64,000 nt of DNA from Bog-473 sp963750075 (GCA_963750075.1 CAVVPG010000001.1:248001-312000), one strand, 5' to 3'. Shown: positions 34,885 through 43,921, counted from the stretch's first letter. Made by a program: numbers and translations. The notes: generated from the sequence alone by a model not told the origin.

Positions 34885-35898
34885 ATGGCCGCAACCGACC
34901 CGGAGGATGGCCAGCCCGACCTGCTCGACCAAACCCACCAGCCCGCCCCATCCGAGCACAGCGGGCAATCGGGACATCCGGTGGCCGCGGATCCGGTGGC
35001 CGCGGATCCGGTGGCCGCGGATTCGGCTACCCGGTGGGAGCGCCTGCAGAAGAGGGCGCAGCGCACCCGTGCGGACATCGAGGCCCGGCGAGCCGACTCG
35101 GCGTCGATCGACACCGCACTCGAGGCAGTCGAACGCGACGCCCAGACCGGGGGCGGCGTCCTTGCAGCGGCGGTGGCCTTCCGACTCTTCATGTTCCTCG
35201 TTCCCTATGCCTTCGTGCTCGTCACGGGCTTCGGCCTGTCGGCGTCGGCCGCCGGCCAAGCCCCGAAGGATGCTGCCAGGACAATGGGTATCGGTGGCCT
35301 CCTGGGCAGTGCGGTCGCGAGCACGAGCACCATGTCCTTGGCCAACCGGTTCCTCGCGCTGCTGTTCGGAGGCATCGCGTTGGCATTCACCGCCCGCTCC
35401 CTCGTCAACGTCCTCTGGATCGTCCACCGGTTGATATGGGGAGTCACGCGCACGGGGAAACCGACGCCCTGGGCGCCGCTGATCCTCGTCGGCTACGTGA
35501 CCGTGCTCTTCGGCTTCGCCGACTTTGCGGCCTGGCTCGGATCGCAGTCACTCGGGCTGCGACTGGTTGCGGTCCTTCTGACCATCATCACGTCTGGCGG
35601 CGCCTGGTTGCTGGCATCGTGGTGGCTGCCGCGTGAGGAGTGCCCGTGGTGGGAACTCCTGCCCGGAGCGCTCGTCGTCGGTATCGGAGTTGGTCTGCTC
35701 CACCTGTTGACGATCACCTATGTCGCCCACGTGGTCTCGAGGAAGTCCTCCCTCTACGGTGCAATCGGGATCGCGGTGGCGTTGCTCCTTTGGACCTACT
35801 TCGCGGGCCGGCTGCTTACGGCCGCCATCGCCGCCAACGCGTCGCTGTGGAGGCGGCGGCACGGCGAACCGGTGACGACCCGAAGTGGCCCCGCGTGA
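34885..35898 (+). CDS. YihY/BrkB family membrane protein
   Basis: A 337-residue protein with a hydrophilic N-terminus (about 1-85) holding a PVAADPVAADPVAAD repeat, then about six membrane helices: GVLAAAVAFRLFMFLVPYAF is the family hallmark, followed by LLFGGIALAFTARSLVN and WELLPGALVVGIGVGLLHL. YihY proteins were once called ribonuclease BN but their real function is unknown; some are transport-like. Located between the two biotin gene groups, with no evident link to biotin. Confidence 0.88.
   Translation: MAATDPEDGQPDLLDQTHQPAPSEHSGQSGHPVAADPVAADPVAADSATRWERLQKRAQRTRADIEARRADSASIDTALEAVERDAQTGGGVLAAAVAFRLFMFLVPYAFVLVTGFGLSASAAGQAPKDAARTMGIGGLLGSAVASTSTMSLANRFLALLFGGIALAFTARSLVNVLWIVHRLIWGVTRTGKPTPWAPLILVGYVTVLFGFADFAAWLGSQSLGLRLVAVLLTIITSGGAWLLASWWLPREECPWWELLPGALVVGIGVGLLHLLTITYVAHVVSRKSSLYGAIGIAVALLLWTYFAGRLLTAAIAANASLWRRRHGEPVTTRSGPA
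34976..35020 (+). repeat. Three tandem copies of a 15-bp unit in the BrkB-like gene
   Basis: ATCCGGTGGCCGCGG is repeated three times head-to-tail and keeps the reading frame, encoding the PVAAD repeats in the disordered N-terminus. Confidence 0.92.
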
Positions 35899-35951
35899 AG
35901 ACGCCGCGGCGGGGAGCACCGCCCGTTCTTACCTGAGCGCCGAGAGCCGGA

Positions 35952-37430
35952 TCAGCGACGCATAGGCCCATCCCGCGAGGCACGAGCCGGCCGCGGTGTC
36001 GTCCAGGTCGGCGACGGCACCGACCTCATGACCCGGCCATGCGGGGTCGTGAAGGACACCACCACGTTGGCATCGCCTTCCATGACCCAACCCAGTTCAT
36101 GTACGGCCCGGTGGTGGCGGTCGCACAACGTGACCAAATTGTCGAGGTTCGTCGCACCGCCGTGGGCCCAGTGGCGGATGTGGTGCACGTCCGTGAACTC
36201 GGTGTAGGTGCATCCGGGGAACCGGCACCCCTTGTCCCGGCGGGCTATCTCGATCCGCTGGGCGACCGTCGGGTCACGCCGGGCCCGGCCCTGGTCCAGG
36301 ATGCAGCCGTCGCGGGACTCCACGGAGAGGACCACGTGGGCGTCGCAGGCCAGCCGGCGGGCGACCTCGGCCGAAACAGGCCCCACGCCCTCGACCTCAG
36401 GCACGCCCTCGACCTCAGGCACGCCCTCGACCTCAGGCACGCCCTCGACCTCAGGCACGCCGCCCCCTCGTCTGCCCCGAAGGGCATCCGCGTCCGTACC
36501 CCCATCGGCCGTCAGTTGCACGGACCCGCCCGTGCAACTCAGGAGCAGCTCGAGCGGCGCGTGCACGATGACACGTGGCCGGATTGGACGTTGGCCCTCC
36601 GACGACGACGCGCTCCCCACCCGGAACAGGCACATCATCGTGTCGTACAGGCGCTGGTCGTAGGTGACGTAGCCGAGCGGGTCCTGCTCGCCGCCTTGTG
36701 CACCGGCGATCTCCCGCTTGTCGGCCGCCACGCGGGTGACGAGCGCCGATTTCGCCGTGGCGTAGTCGTCTGTCGTGAAGGCGATCCACATGGTCCTGCG
36801 CGTGTCGTTGAACCGGAGCGTGCGTCGATCGAACTCACGGGCGGCCGAACCCTGCGCCTCGAATGCGTCCTCGTGCCCTTCCCCGCCCTGCCCCTCGGGC
36901 TCACCAGCTTCGGCGGACCGGCATGGCGCGGTCCGGGATGCCATCACCTCCGCAGCCGCCTCCGTCTGGGCCCGGTGCCATGCCACCAGCTCTCGCGCCT
37001 GCCGCACGCTCCAGTGCGCCGACGCCTCGCGCAGTGCAGCGTCGGTCTCCACCGACGCCACCTCCGCCAACGGTTCCACCAGGTCCAGGGACAACTCGCC
37101 CGACGCCAGACCCTCGGCCAGACAGGGGAGCGACTCCAGGTTGGCCGCCGAGCGCACCCACTGCCGGGCCGTCGACGTGCTGACCCCGCACTGCCCGGTG
37201 ACCCACGTGACCATCGACACGGACCCGTCCCCGCGCCACGCCTCCGACCGATCGAACTCGGCGATGTCGGCCAGTTGCTCCCGATGGAGCGCCGAGATCT
37301 GCCTGGACCGCCCGACGATCCGTACGGCGAGGTCCTGAGAACGGGCGTCACCACCGAAGTTCCGGCAGGGCGGCCTGCGCCGGAACGACCGGTCACCCCT
37401 GGCTCCAGCTGGCGGACCACTCCTCACCAC
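35952..37430 (-). CDS. DUF222/HNH endonuclease (13E12 repeat family-like)
   Basis: A 492-residue protein typical of the abundant actinobacterial DUF222-HNH family. The N-terminal DUF222 part contains ALHREQLADIAEFDRSEAW and LVEPLAEVASVETDAAL. The C-terminal HNH motif is visible in CRFPGCTYTEFTDVHHIRHW, AHGGATNLDNLVTLCDRHHR. A (GVPEVE)4 repeat separates the two parts. These proteins spread as dispersed copies; nuclease activity of this copy is unproven. The N-terminal start is uncertain because the first about 35 residues look non-conserved. Confidence 0.85.
   Translation of the reverse strand: MVRSGPPAGARGDRSFRRRPPCRNFGGDARSQDLAVRIVGRSRQISALHREQLADIAEFDRSEAWRGDGSVSMVTWVTGQCGVSTSTARQWVRSAANLESLPCLAEGLASGELSLDLVEPLAEVASVETDAALREASAHWSVRQARELVAWHRAQTEAAAEVMASRTAPCRSAEAGEPEGQGGEGHEDAFEAQGSAAREFDRRTLRFNDTRRTMWIAFTTDDYATAKSALVTRVAADKREIAGAQGGEQDPLGYVTYDQRLYDTMMCLFRVGSASSSEGQRPIRPRVIVHAPLELLLSCTGGSVQLTADGGTDADALRGRRGGGVPEVEGVPEVEGVPEVEGVPEVEGVGPVSAEVARRLACDAHVVLSVESRDGCILDQGRARRDPTVAQRIEIARRDKGCRFPGCTYTEFTDVHHIRHWAHGGATNLDNLVTLCDRHHRAVHELGWVMEGDANVVVSFTTPHGRVMRSVPSPTWTTPRPARASRDGPMRR
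36384..36455 (-). repeat. Four tandem copies of an 18-bp unit in the HNH gene
   Basis: CACGCCCTCGACCTCAGG (plus strand) is repeated four times exactly and encodes the Gly-Val-Pro-Glu-Val-Glu repeats of the linker. The period is a multiple of three, preserving the frame. Confidence 0.93.
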
Positions 37431-37446
37431 GGGAGAACGGTCGGCT

Positions 37447-38115
37447 TCAGCCGGTCACGATCTCGGCCAGCTCGCTTTCGCCACCCGGAAGCGCGACGAC
37501 CTTCAGCCCGTCACGAGCGCGCAGCCACGCGACGTTCTGGATGTGGACGTCCATCGCCGTATCGAAGCGATTCAAGACGACCACGAGGTCGGCATCGAGC
37601 GCCCCAAGTGCGTCGACGGTGAGCCGCACCACGTTGATGGTCCCGAGCCCGGCGTCGGCAACGAGCAGCACGAGGTCAGGGTCGAGGGCCGCGCACAGGG
37701 CGGCGCAGTCGCCGTCGGCAGCCAACGGCGAGCGCAGGCCACCCGCCGTCTCGACGAGGCCGACGTCGACGGGCTCCGGCGCCCACCGCAGCTCGGACAC
37801 CAGGTCGGCGATGCCGAACGAGGGGCGACCCAGCGCGTCGGCCGCCATGGGAGGCGCCATGGGCACCTCGTACCAGCGCTCGGCGGGGCAGACCTCCTCG
37901 GGTCGCTCCCCGGAGGCGGCGGCAAGCACCGAGGCGTCCCGACCGGCGGGATCGTCGCCCGGGTCGAACGACTGCGCCGGCTTGCGCGCGGCGACGCTCC
38001 GACCGTGCGCCCGGAGGTCGGAGAGGAGGCGGGCGGCCACCCACGTCTTTCCGACGTCGGTGCCGGTGCCGACGACCACGACGAGGCGGCGGGGACGCGC
38101 GCCGGGCGGGGGCAC
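37447..38115 (-). CDS. bioD: Dethiobiotin synthetase
   Basis: ATP-dependent ring closure of diaminopelargonic acid. The 222-residue protein has the P-loop VVVGTGTDVGKTWVAARLL, the PAQSFDPGDDPAGRDA region and the NTP-binding VGLVETAGGLRSPLA. The start GTG 38115 lies 5 bp after the bioF stop, so it is the last gene of a bioA-bioF-bioD operon. Ends just 16 bp from the HNH gene, which has the same orientation. Confidence 0.92.
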   Translation of the reverse strand: MPPPGARPRRLVVVVGTGTDVGKTWVAARLLSDLRAHGRSVAARKPAQSFDPGDDPAGRDASVLAAASGERPEEVCPAERWYEVPMAPPMAADALGRPSFGIADLVSELRWAPEPVDVGLVETAGGLRSPLAADGDCAALCAALDPDLVLLVADAGLGTINVVRLTVDALGALDADLVVVLNRFDTAMDVHIQNVAWLRARDGLKVVALPGGESELAEIVTG

Positions 38116-38120
38116 GCCGC

Positions 38121-39362
38121 TCAGCGCACGGCGGGCGCTGGATGGGCGGGACGGGGCAGGCGGACCAGCGCATCGAGCAGCCGGGTCACGTCCTCGTCGG
38201 AATGCGCCGCCGAGAGCGTCACCCGCAGCCGGCTCGATCCGGCCGGCACCGTCGGCGGCCGGATGGCCGGCACCCACAGCCCCTCGTCGAGCAGGGCGGC
38301 CGAGGCATCGAGCGCCGCCTGCTCGGGCCCGAGGACGACCGGGATGATCGGGCTCGGATGGCCTGGCGGGACGAGCCCGGCCTCCGCCACCCGGTCGATC
38401 AGGTCGGCGAGGCGGCCAGTCAACGCGGCGCCCTCGGGAGAGCGGAGGACGCGGAGCGCCGCCAGGGCGGCGGCGGCGTCGGCCGGCGTCGGCGCAGTCG
38501 AGAAGATGTAGGGGCGGGCCCGGTTCACCAGCAGGTCGACGACGTCCCGTGACGCCGCCACGAACCCGCCCAGCGCGCCCAGTGTCTTGGACATCGTGCC
38601 CACGCGCACGACCGTTCCCCCGTGCGCACCGGATCGGCCTCCCTCTCCCGCCGCCCCGTCTCCGTCCCGCTCGGCGGTGGCGGTCGGGAGGTGGGGGCCG
38701 AGGACGGCGTGGGCCTCGTCGAGGACCAGCAGGGCGTCGTGGCGGCGGCTCACATCGAGGAGCTCGTCGAGCGGGGCCACGTCCCCATCCATGGAGAACA
38801 CCGAGTCGGTGACGACGATCGTCGGCGCGGCGGCACCCGTCGGATCCGCCCCCGGCCCCGCCGTGAGCAGCTCCTCGAGGTGGGTCGTGTCCCGGTGGCG
38901 GTACACCGCGAGAGTGGAGCGGGAGAGCCGGCACCCATCGATGATGCTGGCGTGATTCAGCTCGTCCGAGAGCACGCGGACGCCGGGCCCGCCGAGCACG
39001 GAGAGGACGCCGAGGTTGGCGGCGAACCCGGTCGGGAAGCAGACGGCGGCCTCGGTCCCCTTCCAGTCGGCGAGCGCCGCCTCGAGCTCGCTGTGGATGG
39101 GGCGAGAGCCGGTCACGAGCCGGGAGGCGCCCGAGCCGGCGCCCCAGCGGTCGAGCGCATCGTGCGCTGCCGCAACCACCGCGGGGTGTGCGCTCAATCC
39201 GAGATAGTCGTTGGATGCGAACGACACCACCTCCCCGTGCGCCCCCCCGAGCGCGCCCGCCGGCCCCCGGGCGTCGAACTCCCTCGGCGCACGCCAGCGT
39301 CCCTCTTCGATGACCCGGGCCAGCTCGCCCCGGATCCGTCCCCTCCAGGGGTTCTCGCTCAC
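38121..39362 (-). CDS. bioF: 8-amino-7-oxononanoate synthase
   Basis: PLP enzyme joining pimeloyl thioester and alanine. In the 413-residue chain: the core opening VVSFASNDYLGLSAHPAVV, the Asp/His PLP contact LLVLDEAHAVLG and the Schiff-base Lys in GTMSKTLGALGGFVA. An insert at about 230-255 (AERDGDGAAGEGG) is low complexity. The GTG 39362 overlaps the bioA stop (GTGA). Confidence 0.94.
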   Translation of the reverse strand: MSENPWRGRIRGELARVIEEGRWRAPREFDARGPAGALGGAHGEVVSFASNDYLGLSAHPAVVAAAHDALDRWGAGSGASRLVTGSRPIHSELEAALADWKGTEAAVCFPTGFAANLGVLSVLGGPGVRVLSDELNHASIIDGCRLSRSTLAVYRHRDTTHLEELLTAGPGADPTGAAAPTIVVTDSVFSMDGDVAPLDELLDVSRRHDALLVLDEAHAVLGPHLPTATAERDGDGAAGEGGRSGAHGGTVVRVGTMSKTLGALGGFVAASRDVVDLLVNRARPYIFSTAPTPADAAAALAALRVLRSPEGAALTGRLADLIDRVAEAGLVPPGHPSPIIPVVLGPEQAALDASAALLDEGLWVPAIRPPTVPAGSSRLRVTLSAAHSDEDVTRLLDALVRLPRPAHPAPAVR

Positions 39363-40699
39363 GGGCCCGTTGCCTCGCCGGCGTCGCCCGACGGCGAGGG
39401 CGTGCCCGTCACCTCGTCGAGCGCCCCATCCAGAGCGTCCACCATCCGCAGCACCTCGCCCTCGGTGATGGTCAACGGCGGCATGAGGACCACCACGTCG
39501 CCCAGCGGCCGCAGCAACACGCCCCGGGACACCGCCCCCGCACAGACCCGCCGGCCCCAGCGCAGCCCCGGCTCGGGCGGGGCCAGCTCGATCCCCACCA
39601 TGAGGCCCCGCTGCCGGACCTCGCGCACCGCCGCCCGTCCGGCGACCCGTTCTCCGAGGAGGGAGGCCAGCTGGTCGGCGCGCGCCCGCACGTTGGCCAG
39701 CACATCCAGGGACTCGACGAGGCGGAGATGCTCGAGCGCCACCGCCGCCGCCAACGCGTTCCCGCCGTAGGAGTGCCCGTGATAGAAGGTCGCCGGCCCG
39801 AGGTCCTCGCCGAGGAACGCGCCGAACACCTCGCCCGACGCCACGGTGGCCGACATGGCCAGGTACCCGCCCGTGATCCCCTTGCCCAGGCACAGCAGGT
39901 CGGGCCGCAGCCCGCACTGCTCGGAGGCGAACAGCGTCCCCGTCCTCCCGAACCCGGTCGCCACCTCGTCGCAGATCAAGAGGACGTCGGCCCGGCGGCA
40001 CGCCTCGCCGACCCGCCGCACGTCGGCTGCGGAGGCGCACAACATCCCCGACGCGCCCTGCACCAGCGGCTCGAGCACCACGGCCGCCAGCTCGCTGGCG
40101 TGGGCGTCGATCGCGGCGCAGGCCTTGCCCGCCCATCCAGGGTCCGCGTAGCCCGGGGTGCGGACGACGGGAAAGCACAGCGGCTCGAAGACCGCGCTGA
40201 ACACGCCGCCGTCACCCAGCGACAGCGCGCCGATCGAGTCCCCGTGGTAGGCGTCGCCCAGCGCGAGGAACGCGGTGCGCCCGGGCACGCCGCGGTTGCC
40301 CCAGTACTGGAACGCGACCTTGAGGGCCTGCTCGACCGCCACGGCGCCGTCGCCCGCGAAGAGGAAGTGAGGGTCGTCGACCGGGACGACCCGCGCCAAC
40401 GCCTCCGCCAGCTCCACGACGACCGTGTTGCCGTTGCCGAGCATTGTCGAGTGGGCCACCCGGGCCGCCTGGGTGGCCAGGGCGGCGTCCAGCTCCGGGA
40501 CGCGGTGCCCCAGCGTGTTCACCCACAGCGACGAGATGGCATCGAGATAGCGGCGCCCGTCGGCGTCGATCAGCTCGCGCCCCTCGGCCCGCTCTATCAC
40601 CAGGGGCGTGTTGCCCGCATAGGCCGCCATCTGGGTGAACCCGTGCCACACGACGGCCGCGTCGCGCTCGACCCAGCTCCTCGATGTGGACCCGCTCAC
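39359..40699 (-). CDS. bioA: Adenosylmethionine-8-amino-7-oxononanoate aminotransferase
   Basis: PLP aminotransferase using AdoMet as donor. The 446-residue protein has WHGFTQMAAYAGNTPLVIER at the start, the cofactor strand LLICDEVATGFGRTGTLF and the Lys-containing LCLGKGITGGYLAMSAT, with YHGHSYGGNALAAAVAL near the active site; these match BioA rather than other class III transaminases. It is the first gene of the bioAFD operon, divergent from the riboflavin synthase gene. Confidence 0.94.
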   Translation of the reverse strand: MSGSTSRSWVERDAAVVWHGFTQMAAYAGNTPLVIERAEGRELIDADGRRYLDAISSLWVNTLGHRVPELDAALATQAARVAHSTMLGNGNTVVVELAEALARVVPVDDPHFLFAGDGAVAVEQALKVAFQYWGNRGVPGRTAFLALGDAYHGDSIGALSLGDGGVFSAVFEPLCFPVVRTPGYADPGWAGKACAAIDAHASELAAVVLEPLVQGASGMLCASAADVRRVGEACRRADVLLICDEVATGFGRTGTLFASEQCGLRPDLLCLGKGITGGYLAMSATVASGEVFGAFLGEDLGPATFYHGHSYGGNALAAAVALEHLRLVESLDVLANVRARADQLASLLGERVAGRAAVREVRQRGLMVGIELAPPEPGLRWGRRVCAGAVSRGVLLRPLGDVVVLMPPLTITEGEVLRMVDALDGALDEVTGTPSPSGDAGEATGP

Positions 40700-40761
40700 C
40701 CCCCGATTCTGGACGTCGCCGGGCCGGCGGGGCCAATGCGCGCCGTGCGCGAGAATGGTGC

Positions 40762-41238
40762 ATGGACCTTATCGGGGTCGTCGACACCATGTTCGCCCGC
40801 TACGACATGGGCGCCGAAGCCGTCGACGAGCTCTCGGAGTGCCCGGGCTACGGCACCCGGTTCACCGTCGTGCGCCGCACCGTGCCCGGCTTCAAGGACC
40901 TGGCCGTGGCGGCCAAGAAGCTCATCGAGGAGGAGGGCTGCCGGATCGTGGTGGCCCTCGGCATGCCCGGCAAGGAGAAGGTCGACAAGGTGTGCGCCCA
41001 CGAGGCCTCGACCGGGATCATGACCGCCCAGCTCATGACGAACACGCCGATCCTCGAGGTGTTCGTGCACGAGGACGAGTCCGACGACCCGGCGACGCTC
41101 GCCATGGTGTTCAAGAACCGCTCGCGGGACCACGCCCGCAACGCCTACCTGATGCTCTACGAGCCCGAGGCGCTCACGGCCCGGGCGGGCCAGGGCATCC
41201 GCCAGGGTTTCGCCCACGCCGGGCCGCTGGAGTTCTGA
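40762..41238 (+). CDS. ribC: Archaeal-type riboflavin synthase
   Basis: Dismutates lumazine to riboflavin. The 158-residue protein follows the archaeal RibC pattern, a lumazine-synthase-like fold unrelated to bacterial RibE: IGVVDTMFARYDMGAEA, RRTVPGFKDLAVAAKKLIEE, VALGMPGKEKVDKVCAHEAS, TAQLMTNTPILEVFVHEDE and the end GQGIRQGFAHAGPLE. The order and spacing match the methanogen enzyme as remembered. It is divergent from bioA. The 3' end (GGCCGCTGGAGTTCTGA) forms the first copy of a tandem array. Confidence 0.86.
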   Translation: MDLIGVVDTMFARYDMGAEAVDELSECPGYGTRFTVVRRTVPGFKDLAVAAKKLIEEEGCRIVVALGMPGKEKVDKVCAHEASTGIMTAQLMTNTPILEVFVHEDESDDPATLAMVFKNRSRDHARNAYLMLYEPEALTARAGQGIRQGFAHAGPLEF

Positions 41239-41316
41239 ACGGCCGCTGGAGTTCTGAACGGCCGCTGGAGTTCTGAATGGTCCGCGGAGTTCTGAACGGC
41301 CGCTGGAGGTTTGAAG
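41222..41316 (+). repeat. Five tandem copies of a 19-bp unit seeded by the end of ribC
   Basis: The unit GGCCGCTGGAGTTCTGAAC occurs five times without spacers. Copy 1 is the last 17 bases of ribC including its stop plus 2 bases; copies 4 and 5 have diverged by a few bases. All five retain TGA in the same relative place. Confidence 0.95.
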
Positions 41317-41482
41317 CGCTGCTGGATTACCGAGGCGGACCCAGGTTCGGACCGACCCCTCAGCCGGCGAGCCCCGGACGTGTCCGCCGACCCGGGTAGA
41401 TCCACCCGCCAGCTGAAGGGCGGTTGCCGTGAGACTGCTAGGGCACGGTGTCCCTTGGATCTACCGCGATCTCCGACACGGG

Positions 41483-42418
41483 CTACGAGTTGTTCCAGGT
41501 CATCGAGAACGACGTCCCGTCCGAGCTCAGCGCGCTGGGTGTGGCCAGCGTCGTGCCGTTGTCCACCATGGTGATCTCGTTGGCGTTGAACCTTGACAGC
41601 GAACCGGTGGTTCCACCGGCGTCGACCAACGTCGAGCCCGAGTAGCCCACCTGGCCGAAGTCGGCCAGCGGCACCTCGCTGCAGAACAGGACGTTGCAGG
41701 ACGACGGCGCCTCGGCGATGACCTCGGCCGAGGACCGGGCGAAGCCGCTCCCTGCCTGTGTCGTCGAGAACATCCAGTTGGCGGTCGTGTCCTTGATCGC
41801 CAGGCTGAACGAGTTCCCGGTCTTGTCCGACGCCACCAAGGCCGTCATGTGGTCACCCGGGCTGACGGCGTCCTGGCTCGGGAGCGTCACCGAGGGGTTG
41901 GGGTACATCTCGTACCAGGCGTCGTAGCTGGGCGTGCCCGAGTTGCAGTCAGAGTCGGTCCCGATCTGCTCGACGCTGGACGACGTGTACCCGTCGAGGC
42001 CGACCCAGAACGCGGACGCCGCGCTCGGCCCGCCGAGCAGGCCGCCCAGCCCGCCGAGCCCGCCCAGGAGCCCGCCCAGGCTGAGGCCCCCGCCGGAGCA
42101 GTTGACCGCCGGCTCGGTCCACGACGAGGCCACAGAGCCGTAGGTGTCGTTGATGTCGGCGTAGCCGCCCCAGTTCGAGGACTGGACCGCGGTGGCGTGC
42201 CGCAGGCCGCCGAGCAGGGAGCCGAGGCCGGGGAGGACGACCTTGCCGATGATGGGCACGTGGTAGATGCCGGGGGTGGCGGGATCGCCGGGTGCCGCCG
42301 GACGGGATGGAGCCGCCGCGGCCGCCGCAGGCGACCCGGCGGCGGGGGCCAGGACCGGGGCGGCCGGGGCCGCCAGGCCGATCAGCACCAGAGCACCGGA
42401 CAGAAGCACCTTCCGCAT
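41483..42418 (-). CDS. Secreted peptidase G1 (eqolisin)-like protein
   Basis: A 311-residue secreted protein with a signal peptide (MRKVLLSGALVLIGLAAPAA). After an Ala/Pro-rich propeptide-like region come the family landmarks: VQSSNWGGYAD, SSWTEPAVNC, ASAFWVGLDGYTSSSVEQIG and PSYDAWYEMYPNPS, whose Glu corresponds to the catalytic Glu of the fungal enzymes. A Gly/Leu-rich insert (GGLLGGLGGLGGLLGG) interrupts the domain. GGGGAGG precedes ATG 42418. G1 peptidases work at acid pH; activity here is not shown. Confidence 0.82.
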   Translation of the reverse strand: MRKVLLSGALVLIGLAAPAAPVLAPAAGSPAAAAAAPSRPAAPGDPATPGIYHVPIIGKVVLPGLGSLLGGLRHATAVQSSNWGGYADINDTYGSVASSWTEPAVNCSGGGLSLGGLLGGLGGLGGLLGGPSAASAFWVGLDGYTSSSVEQIGTDSDCNSGTPSYDAWYEMYPNPSVTLPSQDAVSPGDHMTALVASDKTGNSFSLAIKDTTANWMFSTTQAGSGFARSSAEVIAEAPSSCNVLFCSEVPLADFGQVGYSGSTLVDAGGTTGSLSRFNANEITMVDNGTTLATPSALSSDGTSFSMTWNNS

Positions 42419-42601
42419 AGAACCTCCCCTGATCGCCGGCTCGTGCGAGCCGATTCCCACCAGATCAGCGACTGCAGACCGGCTGCGGCGGCGGCGGCCC
42501 GGGCCGGTCACTCCCGTTGCCGTTCGGCGGTCCACGGCCGGCGCAGTCCCCCGGCGCGCCACGAGGGCGCATCGGGGTACCGGAGTGGTAACGGGTTCGG
42601 C

Positions 42602-43828
42602 TCAGGGATCTCGCGGGAGACCGAGCACCTTTTCGGCCACGATGTTGCGCTGCACCTCGGCGGTGCCGCCCCCCACCGTGAGGGCCGGCGCGAAGAGGAA
42701 GCCACGGGACCAGGTCGGGTCGGTGCCGGCGGCGGTCCGGTCGGTGCCGGCGGCGGTCCGGTCGGTGCCGGCGTCGGGTTCGGGGCGGATCGCCCCCCAG
42801 CCGCCGACGGGCCCCGTGCCCGCCAGCATGGCGTACGGGCCGGCCGTGTCGCGGGCGACACCCATGACGTGCTGGCCGTGGGCGTCGGCGATGGCCTTGC
42901 GGACCGAGGCCTCCGCGCCGGGGGCCTTGCCGGCGAGGACGGCCGAGACCATCCGGAGACGGAGGACCCGGAGGATCCGGCTCTCCATCCAGACGCCGAC
43001 GAGGCGGTCCCGGGTCGTCGGGTCCGGGGCGCCGCCGGCCCGGCGGATCAGGTCCACGAGATCGTCGGCGGTAGGGCCCATCCCCCACAGCGCGCCCTCC
43101 CCCGACAGCGACACCCGCTCGTTGCCCAGCGTGACCTTGGCCAGGTCCCAGCCGCCGTGCTCGGGCCCGACGAGATGGTCGGCCGGGATCTCGACGTCGC
43201 TGAAGAAGACCTCGTTGAAGGCGTGCTCCCCCGTCATGTCGATGAGGGGCCGGATCTCGATGCCGGGCGCGTCCATCGGACACACGAAGTAGCTGATGCC
43301 CGAGTGCTTCGTCGCGGCCGGATCGGTGCGGGCGAGCAGGATCCCCCACTTCGCGATGTGGGCGTAGCTGGTCCACACCTTCTGCCCGTTGACCACGTAG
43401 CGGTCGCCCCGGCGCTCGGCCCGGGTGGTGAGCGAGGCCAGGTCCGAGCCGGCGCCCGGCTCGGAGAACAGCTGGCACCAGAACTCCTCGCCGCTGAGGA
43501 GGGGCCAGAGCCAGCGCTCCTTCTGCTCCTCGGTGCCGGCGTACATGAGGGTCGGCCCCGCCCAGCCGATGCCGATGGGGTTGACCGGGCGCCTGACGCC
43601 CGCCCGCCGGAGCTCTTCGTCGATCACGAGCTGGGTCAGCGGGTCGGCGTCGAGTCCGAAGGGTGAGGCCCAGTGGGGCACCACGTAGCCGGCCTCGGCG
43701 AGCTGGCGGCCGGTGGGGTGCGGGTGCTCGGCCAGCCAGTCCCTGACGCCGCCGCGGCGGGGATCGTCGTCGCCCGGGAGGCCGAGGTCCACGCGCGAAG
43801 CGTAGGCTCGGCGTCTCGCATCACGCAT
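42602..43828 (-). CDS. Acyl-CoA dehydrogenase
   Basis: A 408-residue flavoprotein with the FAD segment FWCQLFSEPGAGSDLASLT, VVNGQKVWTSYAHIAKWGI and the C-terminal FAPALTVGGGTAEVQRNIVA, typical of FadE subfamilies acting on complex acyl-CoAs. A repeated TDRTAAGTDRTAAG stretch at about 352-372 is encoded by a 21-bp tandem repeat. The start may be ATG 43828 or GTG 43792; no clear ribosome site decides. It is divergent from the acyl-CoA ligase at 43922, its likely pathway partner. Confidence 0.9.
   Translation of the reverse strand: MRDARRRAYASRVDLGLPGDDDPRRGGVRDWLAEHPHPTGRQLAEAGYVVPHWASPFGLDADPLTQLVIDEELRRAGVRRPVNPIGIGWAGPTLMYAGTEEQKERWLWPLLSGEEFWCQLFSEPGAGSDLASLTTRAERRGDRYVVNGQKVWTSYAHIAKWGILLARTDPAATKHSGISYFVCPMDAPGIEIRPLIDMTGEHAFNEVFFSDVEIPADHLVGPEHGGWDLAKVTLGNERVSLSGEGALWGMGPTADDLVDLIRRAGGAPDPTTRDRLVGVWMESRILRVLRLRMVSAVLAGKAPGAEASVRKAIADAHGQHVMGVARDTAGPYAMLAGTGPVGGWGAIRPEPDAGTDRTAAGTDRTAAGTDPTWSRGFLFAPALTVGGGTAEVQRNIVAEKVLGLPRDP
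42719..42776 (-). repeat. Near-three tandem copies of a 21-bp unit in an acyl-CoA dehydrogenase gene
   Basis: Plus-strand copies of GTCGGTGCCGGCGGCGGTCC plus one base recur at 42719, 42740 and partly 42761. The period keeps frame and encodes the Gly-Thr-Asp-Arg-Thr-Ala-Ala repeat. Confidence 0.88.
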
Positions 43829-43921
43829 CTCAGCGGGGGCGGGGGGGTCGACGGGGGTCGACGGTGCAGGGGACGGTGCAGCGACTGTGTCGAGTCGAGT
43901 GGCGGCGGATGGGAGTGAGGC

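Noticed and set aside
36039..37622. Plus-strand 527-residue frame with HALDLR repeats
   Set aside because: It is the antisense of the DUF222-HNH gene; the repeat is the reverse reading of the GVPEVE repeat.
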